Assembly (NCBI GenBank): GCA_002309155.1
Contig: DBXB01000040.1
Location: 13,855-44,333 of the forward strand
DNA: 30,479 nucleotides
Direction of reading: 5' to 3'
Source of the DNA: Bacteroidales bacterium UBA1223
GTDB lineage: Bacteria > Bacteroidota > Bacteroidia > Bacteroidales > P3
Part shown: in pieces, positions 1 to 8,679 of the stretch
How the letters are laid out: each line of letters begins with the position of its first letter
Numbering within the stretch: the first letter of the stretch is position 1
Notes under the pieces: generated by a model
The model's input: only the letters and a program-made list of their open reading frames with translations
Database searches by the model: none
Told to the model about the DNA's origin: nothing
Position numbers and translations under genes: made by a program

Positions 1-1431
1 GACGACTGGGAGCGCTACAACGCCCTTGGCGTGACGCAATACGGTCAGATGACCGCCGGCTCATACATGTATATTGGTCCGCAAGGTATCGTCCACGGCA
101 CCACTATCACGGTTCTTAACGCCGCTCGTAAACTTGGTGGAGGCACAGCAGGCAAGCTTTTCATCACCGCCGGACTCGGTGGCATGAGCGGAGCACAACC
201 TAAGGCTGGTGACATCGCTGGTGTAGTCTCCATCACCGCCGAAATCAACCCTGCGGCAACTCAGAAACGTTTTGAGCAAGGATGGGTCGACGAGGTTCAT
301 GACAACCTTGACGAACTCTTCGCGGCTGTCAACAAAGCCCGCGATGCAAAAATCGCCCGCAGTTTCGCCTACCAAGGCAACGTCGTCGACCTCTGGGAAT
401 ACTGCGCTGAAAAGGGCATTCATGTCGACCTCGGCAGCGACCAGACCTCACTACATAACCCATGGGCAGGTGGTTACTATCCTGTAGGTGTAAGTTTTGA
501 GGATGCCAAGATAATGATGGCGGAGAAACCAGAACTCTTCAAGGAGAAAGTCCAGGAGAGTCTGCGTCGCCATGTCGCCGCAGTCAACAAGCTCACCGCC
601 AAAGGAATGTACTTCTTCGACTATGGCAACGCATTCCTGCTGGAAAGTAGCCGTGCCGGTGCCGACATCTGGAATAAAGACAAGACCGCTTTCCGTTATC
701 CCTCCTATGTGCAGGATATCATGGGACCCATGTGCTTCGACTACGGATTTGGGCCTTTCCGCTGGGTATGCACCAGTGGCAAACCTGAGGATCTCGACAA
801 GAGCGACCATATCGCCATGGAGGTTCTCGGAGAGATTGCCGCCACAGCTCCCGCCGAGATACAACAGCAGATGCACGACAACATCCAATGGATTCGTGGT
901 GCCAAAGAGAACCATCTCGTCGTCGGATCCCAAGCACGTATACTCTATGCCGACTGTGAAGGCCGCACCAAAATCGCCGCACGTTTCAACGAAGCGATAC
1001 GCAAAGGCGAGATAAGCGCACCTATAGTCCTGGGACGCGACCATCACGACGTCAGCGGAACAGACAGTCCATTCCGTGAGACTTCCAACATCTATGACGG
1101 CAGCAACCGCTGCGCTGACATGGCTGTTCAGAATGTTATTGGCGACAGCTTCCGCGGTGCCACCTGGGTGAGCATCCACAACGGTGGCGGCGTCGGCTGG
1201 GGTGAAGTCATTAACGGTGGCTTCGGCATGGTACTTGACGGCAGCGAAGACTGCGACCGTCGTCTGCACATGATGCTACACTGGGATGTCAACAACGGCA
1301 TCAGCCGTCGCAGCTGGGCCCGCAACGAGGGTGCCATGTTCGCCATCAAACGCGCTATGGATATCTGCCCCGAGTTGAAGGTCACCATGCCCAATCTGGT
1401 AGACGACTCTATCCTCGAAGGTCTGTTCTAA
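1..1431 (+). CDS. hutU: Urocanate hydratase, 5'-truncated by window edge
   Basis: Urocanate hydratase adds water to urocanate to give 4-imidazolone-5-propionate, the second step of cytoplasmic histidine degradation, with tightly bound NAD+ as cofactor. The frame is open from base 1, so the true start lies outside the window; 476 codons remain. The NAD-binding glycine-rich stretch GLGGMSGAQ is at fragment residues 58-66. The family's C-terminal landmarks GRDHHD, DSPFRET, GATWVSIHNGGGVGWG and DCDRRLHMMLHWD are all present. Bacteroidota urocanases are usually about 660-680 residues, so roughly a third is missing upstream. No other hut gene is visible; any hutH, hutI or ftcD partners would have to be upstream or elsewhere. 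The family assignment is very secure. Confidence 0.97.
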   Translation, partial: DDWERYNALGVTQYGQMTAGSYMYIGPQGIVHGTTITVLNAARKLGGGTAGKLFITAGLGGMSGAQPKAGDIAGVVSITAEINPAATQKRFEQGWVDEVHDNLDELFAAVNKARDAKIARSFAYQGNVVDLWEYCAEKGIHVDLGSDQTSLHNPWAGGYYPVGVSFEDAKIMMAEKPELFKEKVQESLRRHVAAVNKLTAKGMYFFDYGNAFLLESSRAGADIWNKDKTAFRYPSYVQDIMGPMCFDYGFGPFRWVCTSGKPEDLDKSDHIAMEVLGEIAATAPAEIQQQMHDNIQWIRGAKENHLVVGSQARILYADCEGRTKIAARFNEAIRKGEISAPIVLGRDHHDVSGTDSPFRETSNIYDGSNRCADMAVQNVIGDSFRGATWVSIHNGGGVGWGEVINGGFGMVLDGSEDCDRRLHMMLHWDVNNGISRRSWARNEGAMFAIKRAMDICPELKVTMPNLVDDSILEGLF

Positions 1432-1461
1432 TAGCAAAAAAAACAATACAAAGTCCTTCTG

Positions 1462-1494
1462 CAGCACTCTGACAGGTCTCCTGCCAGAGTGCTG
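1462..1494 (+). terminator. Strong hairpin after hutU (possible terminator)
   Basis: CAGCACTCTG (1462-1471) pairs perfectly with CAGAGTGCTG (1485-1494). An inner CAGG/CCTG pairing (1473-1476 with 1480-1483) extends the stem. No clear T-tract follows, so termination is uncertain. The hairpin ends only 16 bases before the next start codon and could instead lie in that gene's 5' leader. Confidence 0.55.
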
Positions 1495-1510
1495 TCTGTG
1501 AAAGAAAAAT

Positions 1511-2113
1511 ATGTTTGACGATATCTACCATACCCTAAAGGATCCCACCGAAGGAATATACAAGGAGAAAGGCAGCAAATTCCTTGCCTTTGCCTACCCC
1601 GTCAAATCAATCGATGAGGTGAAGTCGCATCTCGAGCAATTGCGGAAAGACTATTTTGACGCTCGTCACCATTGCTATGCCTACATTCTTGGACCCAACA
1701 AAGACGCATGGCGCGCCAATGATGACGGTGAGCCGTCAGGCACTGGTGGAAGACCCATCTACGGACAACTCCTTAGTGCCGACCTTACAGACACCCTGAT
1801 AGTTGTGGTACGATATTTCGGAGGCATACTACTTGGAGCCTCTGGCTTGGCAAACGCCTACAAGACTGCCGCCCGCGACGCCATCAACAATGCAGAAATC
1901 ATTGAGAAGACCATCAACGCCCGGTACCGACTGCACTTCGAGTATGCACTTATGAACGACGTGATGAGGGTTATCAAGGATTATGACCTGACTCCTCAAG
2001 AGCAGGACTTTAACCTTGACTGCCGTCTCACCGTCGAAGTACGACAGTCGCAGAGCGTTCGACTCTATGACACCTTGGCGAAAATCAGGGGGTTGGAGAT
2101 AGAGATACTCTGA
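1511..2113 (+). CDS. YigZ/IMPACT-family protein (UPF0029 + DUF1949)
   Basis: A 200-residue protein of the YigZ/IMPACT family. The N-terminal UPF0029 domain (about residues 15-125) has the recognisable run DARHHCYAYILG, NDDGEPSGTGGRPI and VVVRYFGGILLGASGLA. The remainder is the small ferredoxin-like DUF1949 domain. Eukaryotic IMPACT regulates Gcn2 signalling, but the bacterial function is not firmly established; some members have been reported as proline peptidase-like, so no reaction is claimed. The length matches the E. coli family member (about 205). The ATG follows an A-rich stretch with no Shine-Dalgarno sequence, normal for this phylum. It probably stands alone between the hairpin after hutU and the bidirectional terminator before trpS. 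Confidence 0.93.
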   Translation: MFDDIYHTLKDPTEGIYKEKGSKFLAFAYPVKSIDEVKSHLEQLRKDYFDARHHCYAYILGPNKDAWRANDDGEPSGTGGRPIYGQLLSADLTDTLIVVVRYFGGILLGASGLANAYKTAARDAINNAEIIEKTINARYRLHFEYALMNDVMRVIKDYDLTPQEQDFNLDCRLTVEVRQSQSVRLYDTLAKIRGLEIEIL

Positions 2114-2131
2114 AATCTAGACTATAAAAAC

Positions 2132-2164
2132 AATGCCGGCACTGTATGACGCAGTGCCGGCATT
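2132..2164. terminator. Bidirectional intrinsic terminator between yigZ-like gene and trpS
   Basis: A perfect 13-bp inverted repeat, AATGCCGGCACTG (2132-2144) and CAGTGCCGGCATT (2152-2164), has a 7-base loop. It is followed by T-rich sequence on + and preceded by A-rich sequence, giving a T-tract on -. It sits between convergent genes and can serve both. Confidence 0.9.
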
Positions 2165-2181
2165 ATTATTGTTTAATCATC

Positions 2182-3180
2182 TTAACGTCCGAAACCAACG
2201 GCTTTGCGGACCAAGTCGTATTTGCTGTTGGCGATAGCATTGGCGCGGTCACGACCCTTATTGAGTACCTCGTCGACATAATCGCTATGCGACAGTTGTT
2301 CATATTTCTCACGCACAGGGCGCAAGGTCTCGAAGATAACCTCCATGACCTCTTTCTTGAAGTCGCCGTAACGTGTCATACCCTCAAAATGATTTATAGC
2401 ATCCTGCAACGGAGTTCCGGAAAGTGCCGAATAAAGTGTGATAAGGTTGGATATGCCAGGTTTCTTCTCCTCATCAAAGGCGACATAGGCATCGTTGTCG
2501 GTGACAGCGCGGTTGATTTTCTTCTTGATGTCAGCTTCGGAGTCTAACAGGAAAATCGAACCCATCGGATCTTCCGACGACTTGCTCATCTTCTTGGTCG
2601 GGTCCTGCAAGTCTTTAATTCTTGCACCCACCTTGGCGATCAACGGTTCGGGCACCACAAACAAATCACCATATTTATGATTCATGCGCGTGGCTATATC
2701 ACGAGCCAGTTCGACATGCTGTTTTTGGTCGGCACCCACCGGGACCACATTAGAGTCGTACAATATGATGTCGGCGGCCATAAGGATGGGATAGGTGAAA
2801 AGACCGCAGCCAACATTAGTCTGCTTCTCGCTCTTCGACTTAAACTGAGTCATGCGACTAAGTTCGCCCATATAGGTGTTGCATTCCAAAATCCATGTCA
2901 GCTGATTTGTCGCCGGAACTTCAGACTGTATATAAAAGGTGCAGTTGTCAGGGTCCAAACCACATGCAAGATATAGGTTGGCAAAACGACGGATGCGTTC
3001 TCTGATGAGGTGCGGATCGCCTTGTGGAACCGTGATAGTATGCATATCGGGAATAAAGAGGAATGAATCGTATTCCTTCTGGTATTGGAGGAACTGACGA
3101 ATTCCGCCACAATAATTGCCAATAGTGAGCTCTCCACTGGGTTGCAGACCTGACAATAGTCGTTTTTTATTATCTTTCAT
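2182..3180 (-). CDS. trpS: Tryptophanyl-tRNA synthetase
   Basis: Class Ic aminoacyl-tRNA synthetase that charges tRNA-Trp with tryptophan using ATP in the cytoplasm. It has 332 residues, normal for bacterial TrpRS. The HIGH-equivalent signature is TIGN (residues 19-22) after GLQPSGELT. The KMSKS loop is intact at residues 197-201. The motif between them, GCGLFTYPILMAADIILY, forms part of the Trp/ATP pocket in the family. The ATG start at 3180 gives the expected N-terminus. The tRNA-His gene lies 60 bases upstream on the same strand, with its own terminator between, so trpS may use a promoter there or receive read-through. It converges with the YigZ-family gene. Confidence 0.97.
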   Translation of the reverse strand: MKDNKKRLLSGLQPSGELTIGNYCGGIRQFLQYQKEYDSFLFIPDMHTITVPQGDPHLIRERIRRFANLYLACGLDPDNCTFYIQSEVPATNQLTWILECNTYMGELSRMTQFKSKSEKQTNVGCGLFTYPILMAADIILYDSNVVPVGADQKQHVELARDIATRMNHKYGDLFVVPEPLIAKVGARIKDLQDPTKKMSKSSEDPMGSIFLLDSEADIKKKINRAVTDNDAYVAFDEEKKPGISNLITLYSALSGTPLQDAINHFEGMTRYGDFKKEVMEVIFETLRPVREKYEQLSHSDYVDEVLNKGRDRANAIANSKYDLVRKAVGFGR

Positions 3181-3206
3181 GAGTTCTAGGAATGCTAATC
3201 ATTAAC

Positions 3207-3235
3207 AAAAAACCTGCAACTTCTTGGGTTGCAGG
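3207..3235 (-). terminator. Intrinsic terminator downstream of tRNA-His
   Basis: Read on the minus strand, CCTGCAAC and GTTGCAGG form an 8-bp stem with a 7-base loop, followed immediately by six T. It begins a few bases after the tRNA-His 3' end. Confidence 0.85.
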
Positions 3236-3240
3236 CTTTG

Positions 3241-3315
3241 GGTGGGAGGTGGGGCTCGAACCCACGACCTCCAGATCCACAATCTGGCGCTCTAACCAGC
3301 TGAACTACGCCCACC
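3241..3315 (-). tRNA. tRNA-His (anticodon GTG)
   Basis: The minus strand folds as a cloverleaf: acceptor GGTGGGCG/CTCCCACC (including the extra -1 G characteristic of tRNA-His), D-arm GTTCAGCTGGTTAGAGC, anticodon stem CCAGA/TCTGG with loop TTGTGGA (anticodon GTG), and T-arm GTGGG/CCCAC with loop TTCGAGC. One acceptor position is a C-U mismatch. CCA is not encoded. The gene has its own promoter and terminator. Confidence 0.96.
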
Positions 3316-3338
3316 GTTTATATCTTCGAAAAGATTTG

Positions 3339-3369
3339 CAAAAGTACTATCTTTTTATAAAATGACAAA
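3339..3369 (-). promoter_or_regulatory. Bacteroidota-type promoter for tRNA-His
   Basis: On the minus strand a TTTG (-33 element; + strand CAAA 3366-3369) is followed by 19 bases and then TACTTTTG (-7 element TAnnTTTG; + strand 3339-3346). Transcription would start about 15-20 bases before the tRNA. Spacing and sequence match the phylum's primary sigma consensus exactly. Confidence 0.85.
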
Positions 3370-3430
3370 ATAATTTTTTAAAGAATAATCCAGTGCACTG
3401 AATAACAGATTATAATCAATCTCACAATAT

Positions 3431-4174
3431 TCACTTATCCTTGAAATGGATAAAATATTGTCTTTCCGTTTCAGGGAATTTCTCCACTGAATATCGCAAC
3501 ATAGTACGTGGCATAACTAGGCAACGAGCCCTGCCGACATCCGGCATTGATGGGTCAGGAGAGAGGAGGTAACGCTTCAGGCGGTCAATGTCACGCTTGC
3601 CCGCCTCACGCAGCAACCAACCCACAGCCTTCTGTATTAGGTCATGAGGATGGTGAAGCAGTATATCAGCAATGGCATAGGTGTCGTCAATTCTACCGTG
3701 GCGCAAGAACTGCATAGTACTGACAATTCCTATCCGTTGTTCCCACACTGTCTTACCGTTACGTGCCAAATCGTAAAGCAATGTGGCATCCTTGTCCAAG
3801 AGCCAGGTACCGAGAATTTCATAACAGCTGAGATCGACAAGGTCCCAGTTGTTCACAGCGTCCAGATGCGAGAGATAGAAGTCGACATACTCCTGTCTGT
3901 CAGCCTCGATACGGGCTTTCTTGAATTTTTGGACCAACACCAACAGAGCGGCGAGCCTCACCTCATGCCACTTCGAAGAGAGGCACTCCTCCAAGTCGGA
4001 AAAAGAACAGTAACTCCACACCTCTTTTACTATGCTTCGCGTCACAGGGACCTTGACTCCAAGAAAGCAGTCACCTTCACCATACTGCCCAGGACTGGTC
4101 TTAAAAAAACGTGACAAGTTCTGCGCCTGTACGTCGTCACGAACAGCCAGGAGTTTTTCAATCAGAACATTCAT
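3431..4174 (-). CDS. DNA alkylation repair protein, AlkD-like HEAT-repeat glycosylase
   Basis: A 247-residue member of the AlkD/AlkC-related DNA alkylation repair family. Characterised AlkD proteins are all-helical HEAT-like folds that excise cationic N3- and N7-alkylpurines without base flipping. Family landmarks are visible: YGEGDCFLGVKVP near the N-terminus, HEVRLAALLVLV, the acidic NNWDLVDLSCYEILG segment (contains the catalytic Asp region in B. cereus AlkD), KAVGWLLREAG, and the C-terminal MPRTMLRYSVEKFP. A short stretch around LLSPDPSMPDVGRARCLV before MPRTMLR looks longer than usual and may be a lineage insertion. Its upstream spacer is a purine-rich repeat array, and no promoter consensus was found there. 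Substrate specificity is not inferred. Confidence 0.92.
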   Translation of the reverse strand: MNVLIEKLLAVRDDVQAQNLSRFFKTSPGQYGEGDCFLGVKVPVTRSIVKEVWSYCSFSDLEECLSSKWHEVRLAALLVLVQKFKKARIEADRQEYVDFYLSHLDAVNNWDLVDLSCYEILGTWLLDKDATLLYDLARNGKTVWEQRIGIVSTMQFLRHGRIDDTYAIADILLHHPHDLIQKAVGWLLREAGKRDIDRLKRYLLSPDPSMPDVGRARCLVMPRTMLRYSVEKFPETERQYFIHFKDK

Positions 4175-4180
4175 ATAAAA

Positions 4181-4258
4181 AGGGTTGAAAGGGGTTAAAA
4201 GGTTGAAAAGGGTTAAAGGGTTGTTAAAGTGTTAAGATGTTAAGGTGTTAAGATGATA
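4181..4258. repeat. Degenerate short-period tandem array (GGTTAAA/GTTAAGRT type)
   Basis: The upstream half repeats GGTTGAAA/GGTTAAAA-like units. The downstream half becomes an 8-bp period, GTTAAGAT-GTTAAGGT-GTTAAGAT. It starts seven bases from the alkD-like start codon, within its 5' leader, and belongs with similar arrays elsewhere in the window. Confidence 0.8.
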
Positions 4259-4304
4259 TGATAAAGGTTACTAAATAACACATGATTCAGCATTTAGGTC
4301 AAAT

Positions 4305-4331
4305 AAAAAAGGCGGTGTTAGAACCGCCTTT
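4305..4331 (-). terminator. Intrinsic terminator after infB / tRNA-Arg
   Basis: On the minus strand, AAAGGCGGT and ACCGCCTTT form a GC-rich stem with a short loop, followed by a run of T. It begins just after the tRNA-Arg 3' end and probably closes the rimP-nusA-infB-tRNA transcript. Confidence 0.88.
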
Positions 4332-4334
4332 CTG

Positions 4335-4406
4335 TACCCCCTGGGGGAATCGAACCCTCATTTAAAGTTTAGGAAACTTCCGTTCTATCCGTTGAACTAA
4401 GGGGGC
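4335..4406 (-). tRNA. tRNA-Arg (anticodon CCT)
   Basis: The minus strand gives acceptor GCCCCCT/AGGGGGT, a D-arm with loop AACGGATA, anticodon stem GAAGT/ACTTT with loop TTCCTAA (anticodon CCT), T-arm GAGGG/CCCCC with loop TTCGATT (one A-C mismatch), and discriminator A. CCA is not encoded. It begins 11 bases after the infB stop codon, with no terminator between, so it is probably processed from the infB mRNA or read from a promoter inside infB. Confidence 0.95.
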
Positions 4407-4417
4407 GGTACAAAAGA

Positions 4418-7366
4418 TTACAACTTGCGTTTGATTTCAATCACCTCATAGGCTTCGACAATGTCACCGACCTTGATATCATTGAAGTTTTCGATATTCA
4501 GACCACAATCCTGACCGCTGACAACCTCTTTGACATCGTCTTTGAATCGCTTGAGAGAAGCCAATTTGCCGGTATAGACGACGATACCGTCACGGATGAT
4601 ACGTATGTTGCTGTTGCGATTGATTTTACCATCAAGGCAGAAACAACCGGCAATGGTACCAACCTTGCTAATTCTGAATGTCTCGCGGATTTCAAGGTTT
4701 GCAACGATTTTCTCTTGAGTCTCGGGAGCCAACATACCCTCGATAGCATCTTTGAGTTCATTGATGGCATCGTAGATGATAGAGTAGAGACGGATGTCGA
4801 TATGCTCAACCTCGGCGAGTTTGCGGGCTCCAACCGACGGACGCACATTGAAACCAATGATGATGGCATCGGCAGTCATAGCCAGATTGACATCGCTCTC
4901 AGAGATCTGACCGACGGCTTTGTGGATGATATTAACCTGGACCTCCTCATTACTCAGTTTGAGCAGCGAGTCGCTCAGAGCCTCAACAGAACCGTCGACA
5001 TCACACTTGACAATAATATTCAGTTCACGGAAATTACCCAAAGCACGACGACGGCCAATCTCCTCGAGAGTGAGGTGAGTCTGAGTCCTCAGGCCAAGCT
5101 CACGTTGCAGCTGGGTGCGACGCGTTGCGATATCCTTGGCTTCTTTCTCGTTCTCAGTGACATTGAAGGTATCGCCAGCCTGACAAGATCCAGTAAGTCC
5201 AAGCAAAAGGACAGGCTGAGACGGACCGGCAGACAGAACCTCCTGGTTGCGTTCATTGTACATAGCACGAACACGACCGCTGATGGCACCGGCAACAACA
5301 GGGTCTCCCTTGCGAATTGTGCCGTCCTCAACAAGGAGTTTTGCCACGTAGCCGCGACCTTTGTCAAGAGAGCTCTCAATGACAGTGCCTTTGGCACGCT
5401 TGTTGGGATTACCCTTAAGTTCCATAATATCAGCCTGAAGGATAACTTTTTCGAGGAGCTCGTCGACACCGATACCCTTCTTGGCACTGATATCCTGGCT
5501 CTGATATTTACCGCCCCATTCCTCGACAAGCAAGTTCATATTGGCGAGTTCCGTCTTGATACGGTCGGGGTCGGCACCTGGCTTATCTATCTTGTTAATT
5601 GCAAACACGATAGGCACGCCGGCGGCCTGAGCATGGTTGATAGCCTCAATGGTCTGAGGCATTATCTTGTCGTCGGCGGCAATAACGATAATAGCGATAT
5701 CTGTCATCTTGGCACCACGGGCACGCATAGCTGTGAACGCCTCATGTCCGGGGGTGTCAAGGAATGTGATTTTCCTTCCATCGGCAGTAGAGACCTCATA
5801 AGCACCGATATGCTGGGTTATTCCGCCAGCCTCACCGGCAATAACGTTGGTCTTACGTATATAGTCGAGCAACGATGTCTTACCGTGGTCGACATGGCCC
5901 ATAACCGTAACGATGGGGTTGCGGGGGACAAGATCCTCGGGTCTGTCTTCTTCCTCTATCTTATTAATAGTATTGACGACATCCTCGGCGGCGAAGGCAA
6001 TCTCGAAACCAAATTCATCGGCAATGAGCTTGATAGTCTCAGCATCGAGACGTTGGTTGATACTGACGAAGATACCCACCTGCATACAAGTGGCGATAAT
6101 CTGCGTGACAGGGACATTCATCATCGTTGCCAACTCGTTGGCGGTGACGAATTCCGTCACCTGCAACGTCTTCTGGCTCTCCATCTCACGCAGCTGCTCT
6201 TGCTCCAGATGCTGATGCACCTTCTGGCGCTTCTCGCGGTTATGTTTCGATGTCTTGGACTTACCCATCGGGCTGAGACGAGCCAGGGTCTCTTTTATCT
6301 GCTTCTCAATCTCGGCCTCGTCGACTTCTACCTTTTTCTTCTCCGGGGTTTTGTTCTTCTTATTCTTCTCACTCTTCTTATCCTTACCCGACTGTTTGTT
6401 GGGCTGCTTGCCAGAGTCGCCCGACTTCATGACGACGGGATTGTTCTCGTCGACTTTCACGCCCTCTTTCTTGATGCGTTTGCGTTTCTTACGTTTCTCC
6501 TCATCATGGCTTTTGGGCTTTGCCTTGTCGAACTGAGTGAGGTCAATTTTTGACACAACCTTAGGTCCTTCAAGTTTCTGGTACTGAGTCTCGATGAACT
6601 CCACCTCGTGTTTAGCGGGGGGCTCAGGCTGCACCGGCTCTACAGGAGTCGTGTCAACTGGTTCGGGAGCCACAGGTTCTTGAACCGGAGTTTCTTCAAC
6701 TTTAGGAGTGGTCTTCTTAGACGCAGTTTTCTTCTCGCCTTTCTTGGATTTGCTTTCCTTGTCGCTCTTGCTCTGCTTAGCGGGACGCATGCGGTCGTTG
6801 AGTGTTGAGAGATCGATCTTGTCAACTATCTTGACTTCTGCGTCGAAAGCATTCTTGCCCTCCTTGGAGCCGGGCACAGAACCACGGAGCACTTTGGTTT
6901 CAAACTTGGGCTGCTCTGGGGCTGCAGGTTCGTCTTCTTTTTCCGCACCCTCAACCATCTCGCGATCTCCATCCTTTACCTTAACGGCAACCTCTTCCTG
7001 ATTTTGGGATTCCTGATCGGCTTTCTTTTCCGTCTTGTGAGGATCACCAACCCTCGAGGTCGTGAAATTCTTGATAATAATCTCCTCTACAGGTTCACCC
7101 TGGTCTTCTGCATTGACCGTCTGGGTAGCCTCAATGGTTACGCTGCTTCCAGTGCTGATTTCTATTCGGTCAGCATTCTCTTTCACCTGACGTTCAGACT
7201 GGAACGCAGTAGCCAACAAAGCATACTGCTCGGGAGTGAGACGGGCGTTGGGGTTGGGATCTACCTTATGGCCTTTCTTGGCAAGGAAATCCACCATTGT
7301 CGGGATGCCCACATTCAACTCCTTGGCGGCTTTGTTCAATCTAATGTTTTTCGGTTCTTCTGACAT
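4418..7366 (-). CDS. infB: Translation initiation factor IF-2
   Basis: The IF-2 GTPase positions initiator fMet-tRNA on the 30S subunit and drives subunit joining. The ATG at 7366 gives 982 residues (MSEEPKN); a GTG two codons upstream is a less likely start. Domains in order: an IF2-N-like helical segment (about 1-50, NIRLNKAAKELN), a long low-complexity Lys/Glu/Pro linker (about 100-390), a second IF2-N domain (about 405-455), and the G domain with P-loop GHVDHGKT (about 490-497), DTPGHEAF and NKIDKP. Beta-barrel domain II and the C-terminal fMet-tRNA-binding domains follow. The long charged linker is usual for Bacteroidota IF-2. It is the last protein gene of the rimP-nusA-infB operon, 55 bases after nusA. 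Confidence 0.97.
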   Translation of the reverse strand: MSEEPKNIRLNKAAKELNVGIPTMVDFLAKKGHKVDPNPNARLTPEQYALLATAFQSERQVKENADRIEISTGSSVTIEATQTVNAEDQGEPVEEIIIKNFTTSRVGDPHKTEKKADQESQNQEEVAVKVKDGDREMVEGAEKEDEPAAPEQPKFETKVLRGSVPGSKEGKNAFDAEVKIVDKIDLSTLNDRMRPAKQSKSDKESKSKKGEKKTASKKTTPKVEETPVQEPVAPEPVDTTPVEPVQPEPPAKHEVEFIETQYQKLEGPKVVSKIDLTQFDKAKPKSHDEEKRKKRKRIKKEGVKVDENNPVVMKSGDSGKQPNKQSGKDKKSEKNKKNKTPEKKKVEVDEAEIEKQIKETLARLSPMGKSKTSKHNREKRQKVHQHLEQEQLREMESQKTLQVTEFVTANELATMMNVPVTQIIATCMQVGIFVSINQRLDAETIKLIADEFGFEIAFAAEDVVNTINKIEEEDRPEDLVPRNPIVTVMGHVDHGKTSLLDYIRKTNVIAGEAGGITQHIGAYEVSTADGRKITFLDTPGHEAFTAMRARGAKMTDIAIIVIAADDKIMPQTIEAINHAQAAGVPIVFAINKIDKPGADPDRIKTELANMNLLVEEWGGKYQSQDISAKKGIGVDELLEKVILQADIMELKGNPNKRAKGTVIESSLDKGRGYVAKLLVEDGTIRKGDPVVAGAISGRVRAMYNERNQEVLSAGPSQPVLLLGLTGSCQAGDTFNVTENEKEAKDIATRRTQLQRELGLRTQTHLTLEEIGRRRALGNFRELNIIVKCDVDGSVEALSDSLLKLSNEEVQVNIIHKAVGQISESDVNLAMTADAIIIGFNVRPSVGARKLAEVEHIDIRLYSIIYDAINELKDAIEGMLAPETQEKIVANLEIRETFRISKVGTIAGCFCLDGKINRNSNIRIIRDGIVVYTGKLASLKRFKDDVKEVVSGQDCGLNIENFNDIKVGDIVEAYEVIEIKRKL

Positions 7367-7421
7367 ATTCACTCCTCTTTTATGGTTAAAGTTGATAGTT
7401 CCTCACTTGATAAAAACTATA

Positions 7422-8660
7422 CTATTCGTCGAATTCCGCTTTGAGGATCTCTATCACCTGGTCGATGGTCTCTTCCTCGAGGTCGGTACGGTTAATAAGC
7501 TCTTCGCGAGGCAGTGCAAGGACACTCTTAGCCGTATCGCATCCAATCTTGATAAGCTCGTCAATAATCCACTGATCTATCTCGTCGGCGAACTCCTGGA
7601 GGTTGACATCGTCGAGGTCTTCATCGGTGTTGCGGTACACTTCAATCTCGTAACCGCAGAGCTTACTTGCCAGTTTGATATTGTGACCACCTTTGCCGAT
7701 GGCGAGCTGCACCTGATCGGCGTCCATATACACCTCGGCGGTCTTGGTAGATTCATTGATATCTATTCTTGTGATTTCGGCGGGACTCAGCGAGCGGCGT
7801 ATCATCAAGTCGGGACGGCTTGAATAGTTGATGACGTCGATGTTCTCGTTGCGGAGTTCACGGACGATTCCGTGAATTCTGTTGCCTTTCATACCGACGC
7901 AGGAACCCACAGGGTCGATGCGGTCGTCATAAGATTCCACAGCGACCTTGGCACGCTCGCCGGGGACACGCACGATATTTCTGATAGTAATCAATCCGTC
8001 ATAAATTTCGGGAACCTCCGACTCAAGCAGTCGCTCAAGGAATATTGGCGACGTACGGGAGAGGATGATGACGGGGTTGTTGTTCTTCAGCTCCACCTTG
8101 AGGACAATGGCACGTACAGTATCGCCCTTGCGGAAACGGTCGGCGGGAATCTGCTCGCTTTTGGGGAGCACCAGTTCGATTTTATCCTCGTCAAGAACCA
8201 GAATCTCCTTGTTCCAAGGCTGATAGACCTCACCTATCACTATCTCACCCACCTTGTCCTTATATTTCTGGAAGATGAGCGATTTCTCATAATCCTGGAT
8301 CTTGCTCACCAGATTTTGATGGATGGCAAGAATCTCGCGACGACCGAATTCGCTCATCGGAATGGGTTCGGAGAGATCTTCACCGACCTCGAAGTCCGAC
8401 TCAATCTTGATAGCGTCGGAGTATTCTATCTCACGTTTGTCGTCTGTCAGCTGACCGTCTTCTACAATGACGCGGTTGCGGTAAATTTCCAAATCGCCCT
8501 TGTCGATATTGACAATAATGTTGAAGTTGTCGTCGGTTCCATAGCGTTTCAGCAGGGCGGAACGGAAAACTTCCTCAAGAATGTGCATCAGTGTCTCACG
8601 GTCGATGTTCTTGTACTCTTTGAATTCCGAGAAGGAATCTATAAGGTCTGACGTCTTCAT
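7422..8660 (-). CDS. nusA: Transcription termination/antitermination factor NusA
   Basis: NusA binds RNA polymerase and nascent RNA, modulating pausing, termination and antitermination. At 412 residues this is the short form: an N-terminal polymerase-binding domain (to about 130), an S1 domain (about 135-200, GEIVIGEVYQ to RAIVLKVE), and two KH domains (about 200-345). KH landmarks are VGSCVGMKGNRIHGIVREL and AIGKGGHNIKLASKLCGY. A short acidic C-terminal tail follows without the full pair of E. coli-type AR repeats. It lies 19 bases after rimP and ahead of infB, the conserved order of this operon. In E. coli the operon is autoregulated by NusA, and a comparable leader hairpin is present here upstream of rimP. 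Confidence 0.97.
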   Translation of the reverse strand: MKTSDLIDSFSEFKEYKNIDRETLMHILEEVFRSALLKRYGTDDNFNIIVNIDKGDLEIYRNRVIVEDGQLTDDKREIEYSDAIKIESDFEVGEDLSEPIPMSEFGRREILAIHQNLVSKIQDYEKSLIFQKYKDKVGEIVIGEVYQPWNKEILVLDEDKIELVLPKSEQIPADRFRKGDTVRAIVLKVELKNNNPVIILSRTSPIFLERLLESEVPEIYDGLITIRNIVRVPGERAKVAVESYDDRIDPVGSCVGMKGNRIHGIVRELRNENIDVINYSSRPDLMIRRSLSPAEITRIDINESTKTAEVYMDADQVQLAIGKGGHNIKLASKLCGYEIEVYRNTDEDLDDVNLQEFADEIDQWIIDELIKIGCDTAKSVLALPREELINRTDLEEETIDQVIEILKAEFDE

Positions 8661-8679
8661 GTGTTATATGGTTGATACG

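Noticed and set aside
451..1269. A 272-codon open frame on - opposite hutU
   Set aside because: Antisense shadow of urocanate hydratase, which has all its motifs in the + frame.
4715..6553. A 612-codon open frame on + opposite infB
   Set aside because: It lies wholly antisense to an unmistakable IF-2 and its translation shows no family landmarks; the open frame follows from the codon composition of infB.
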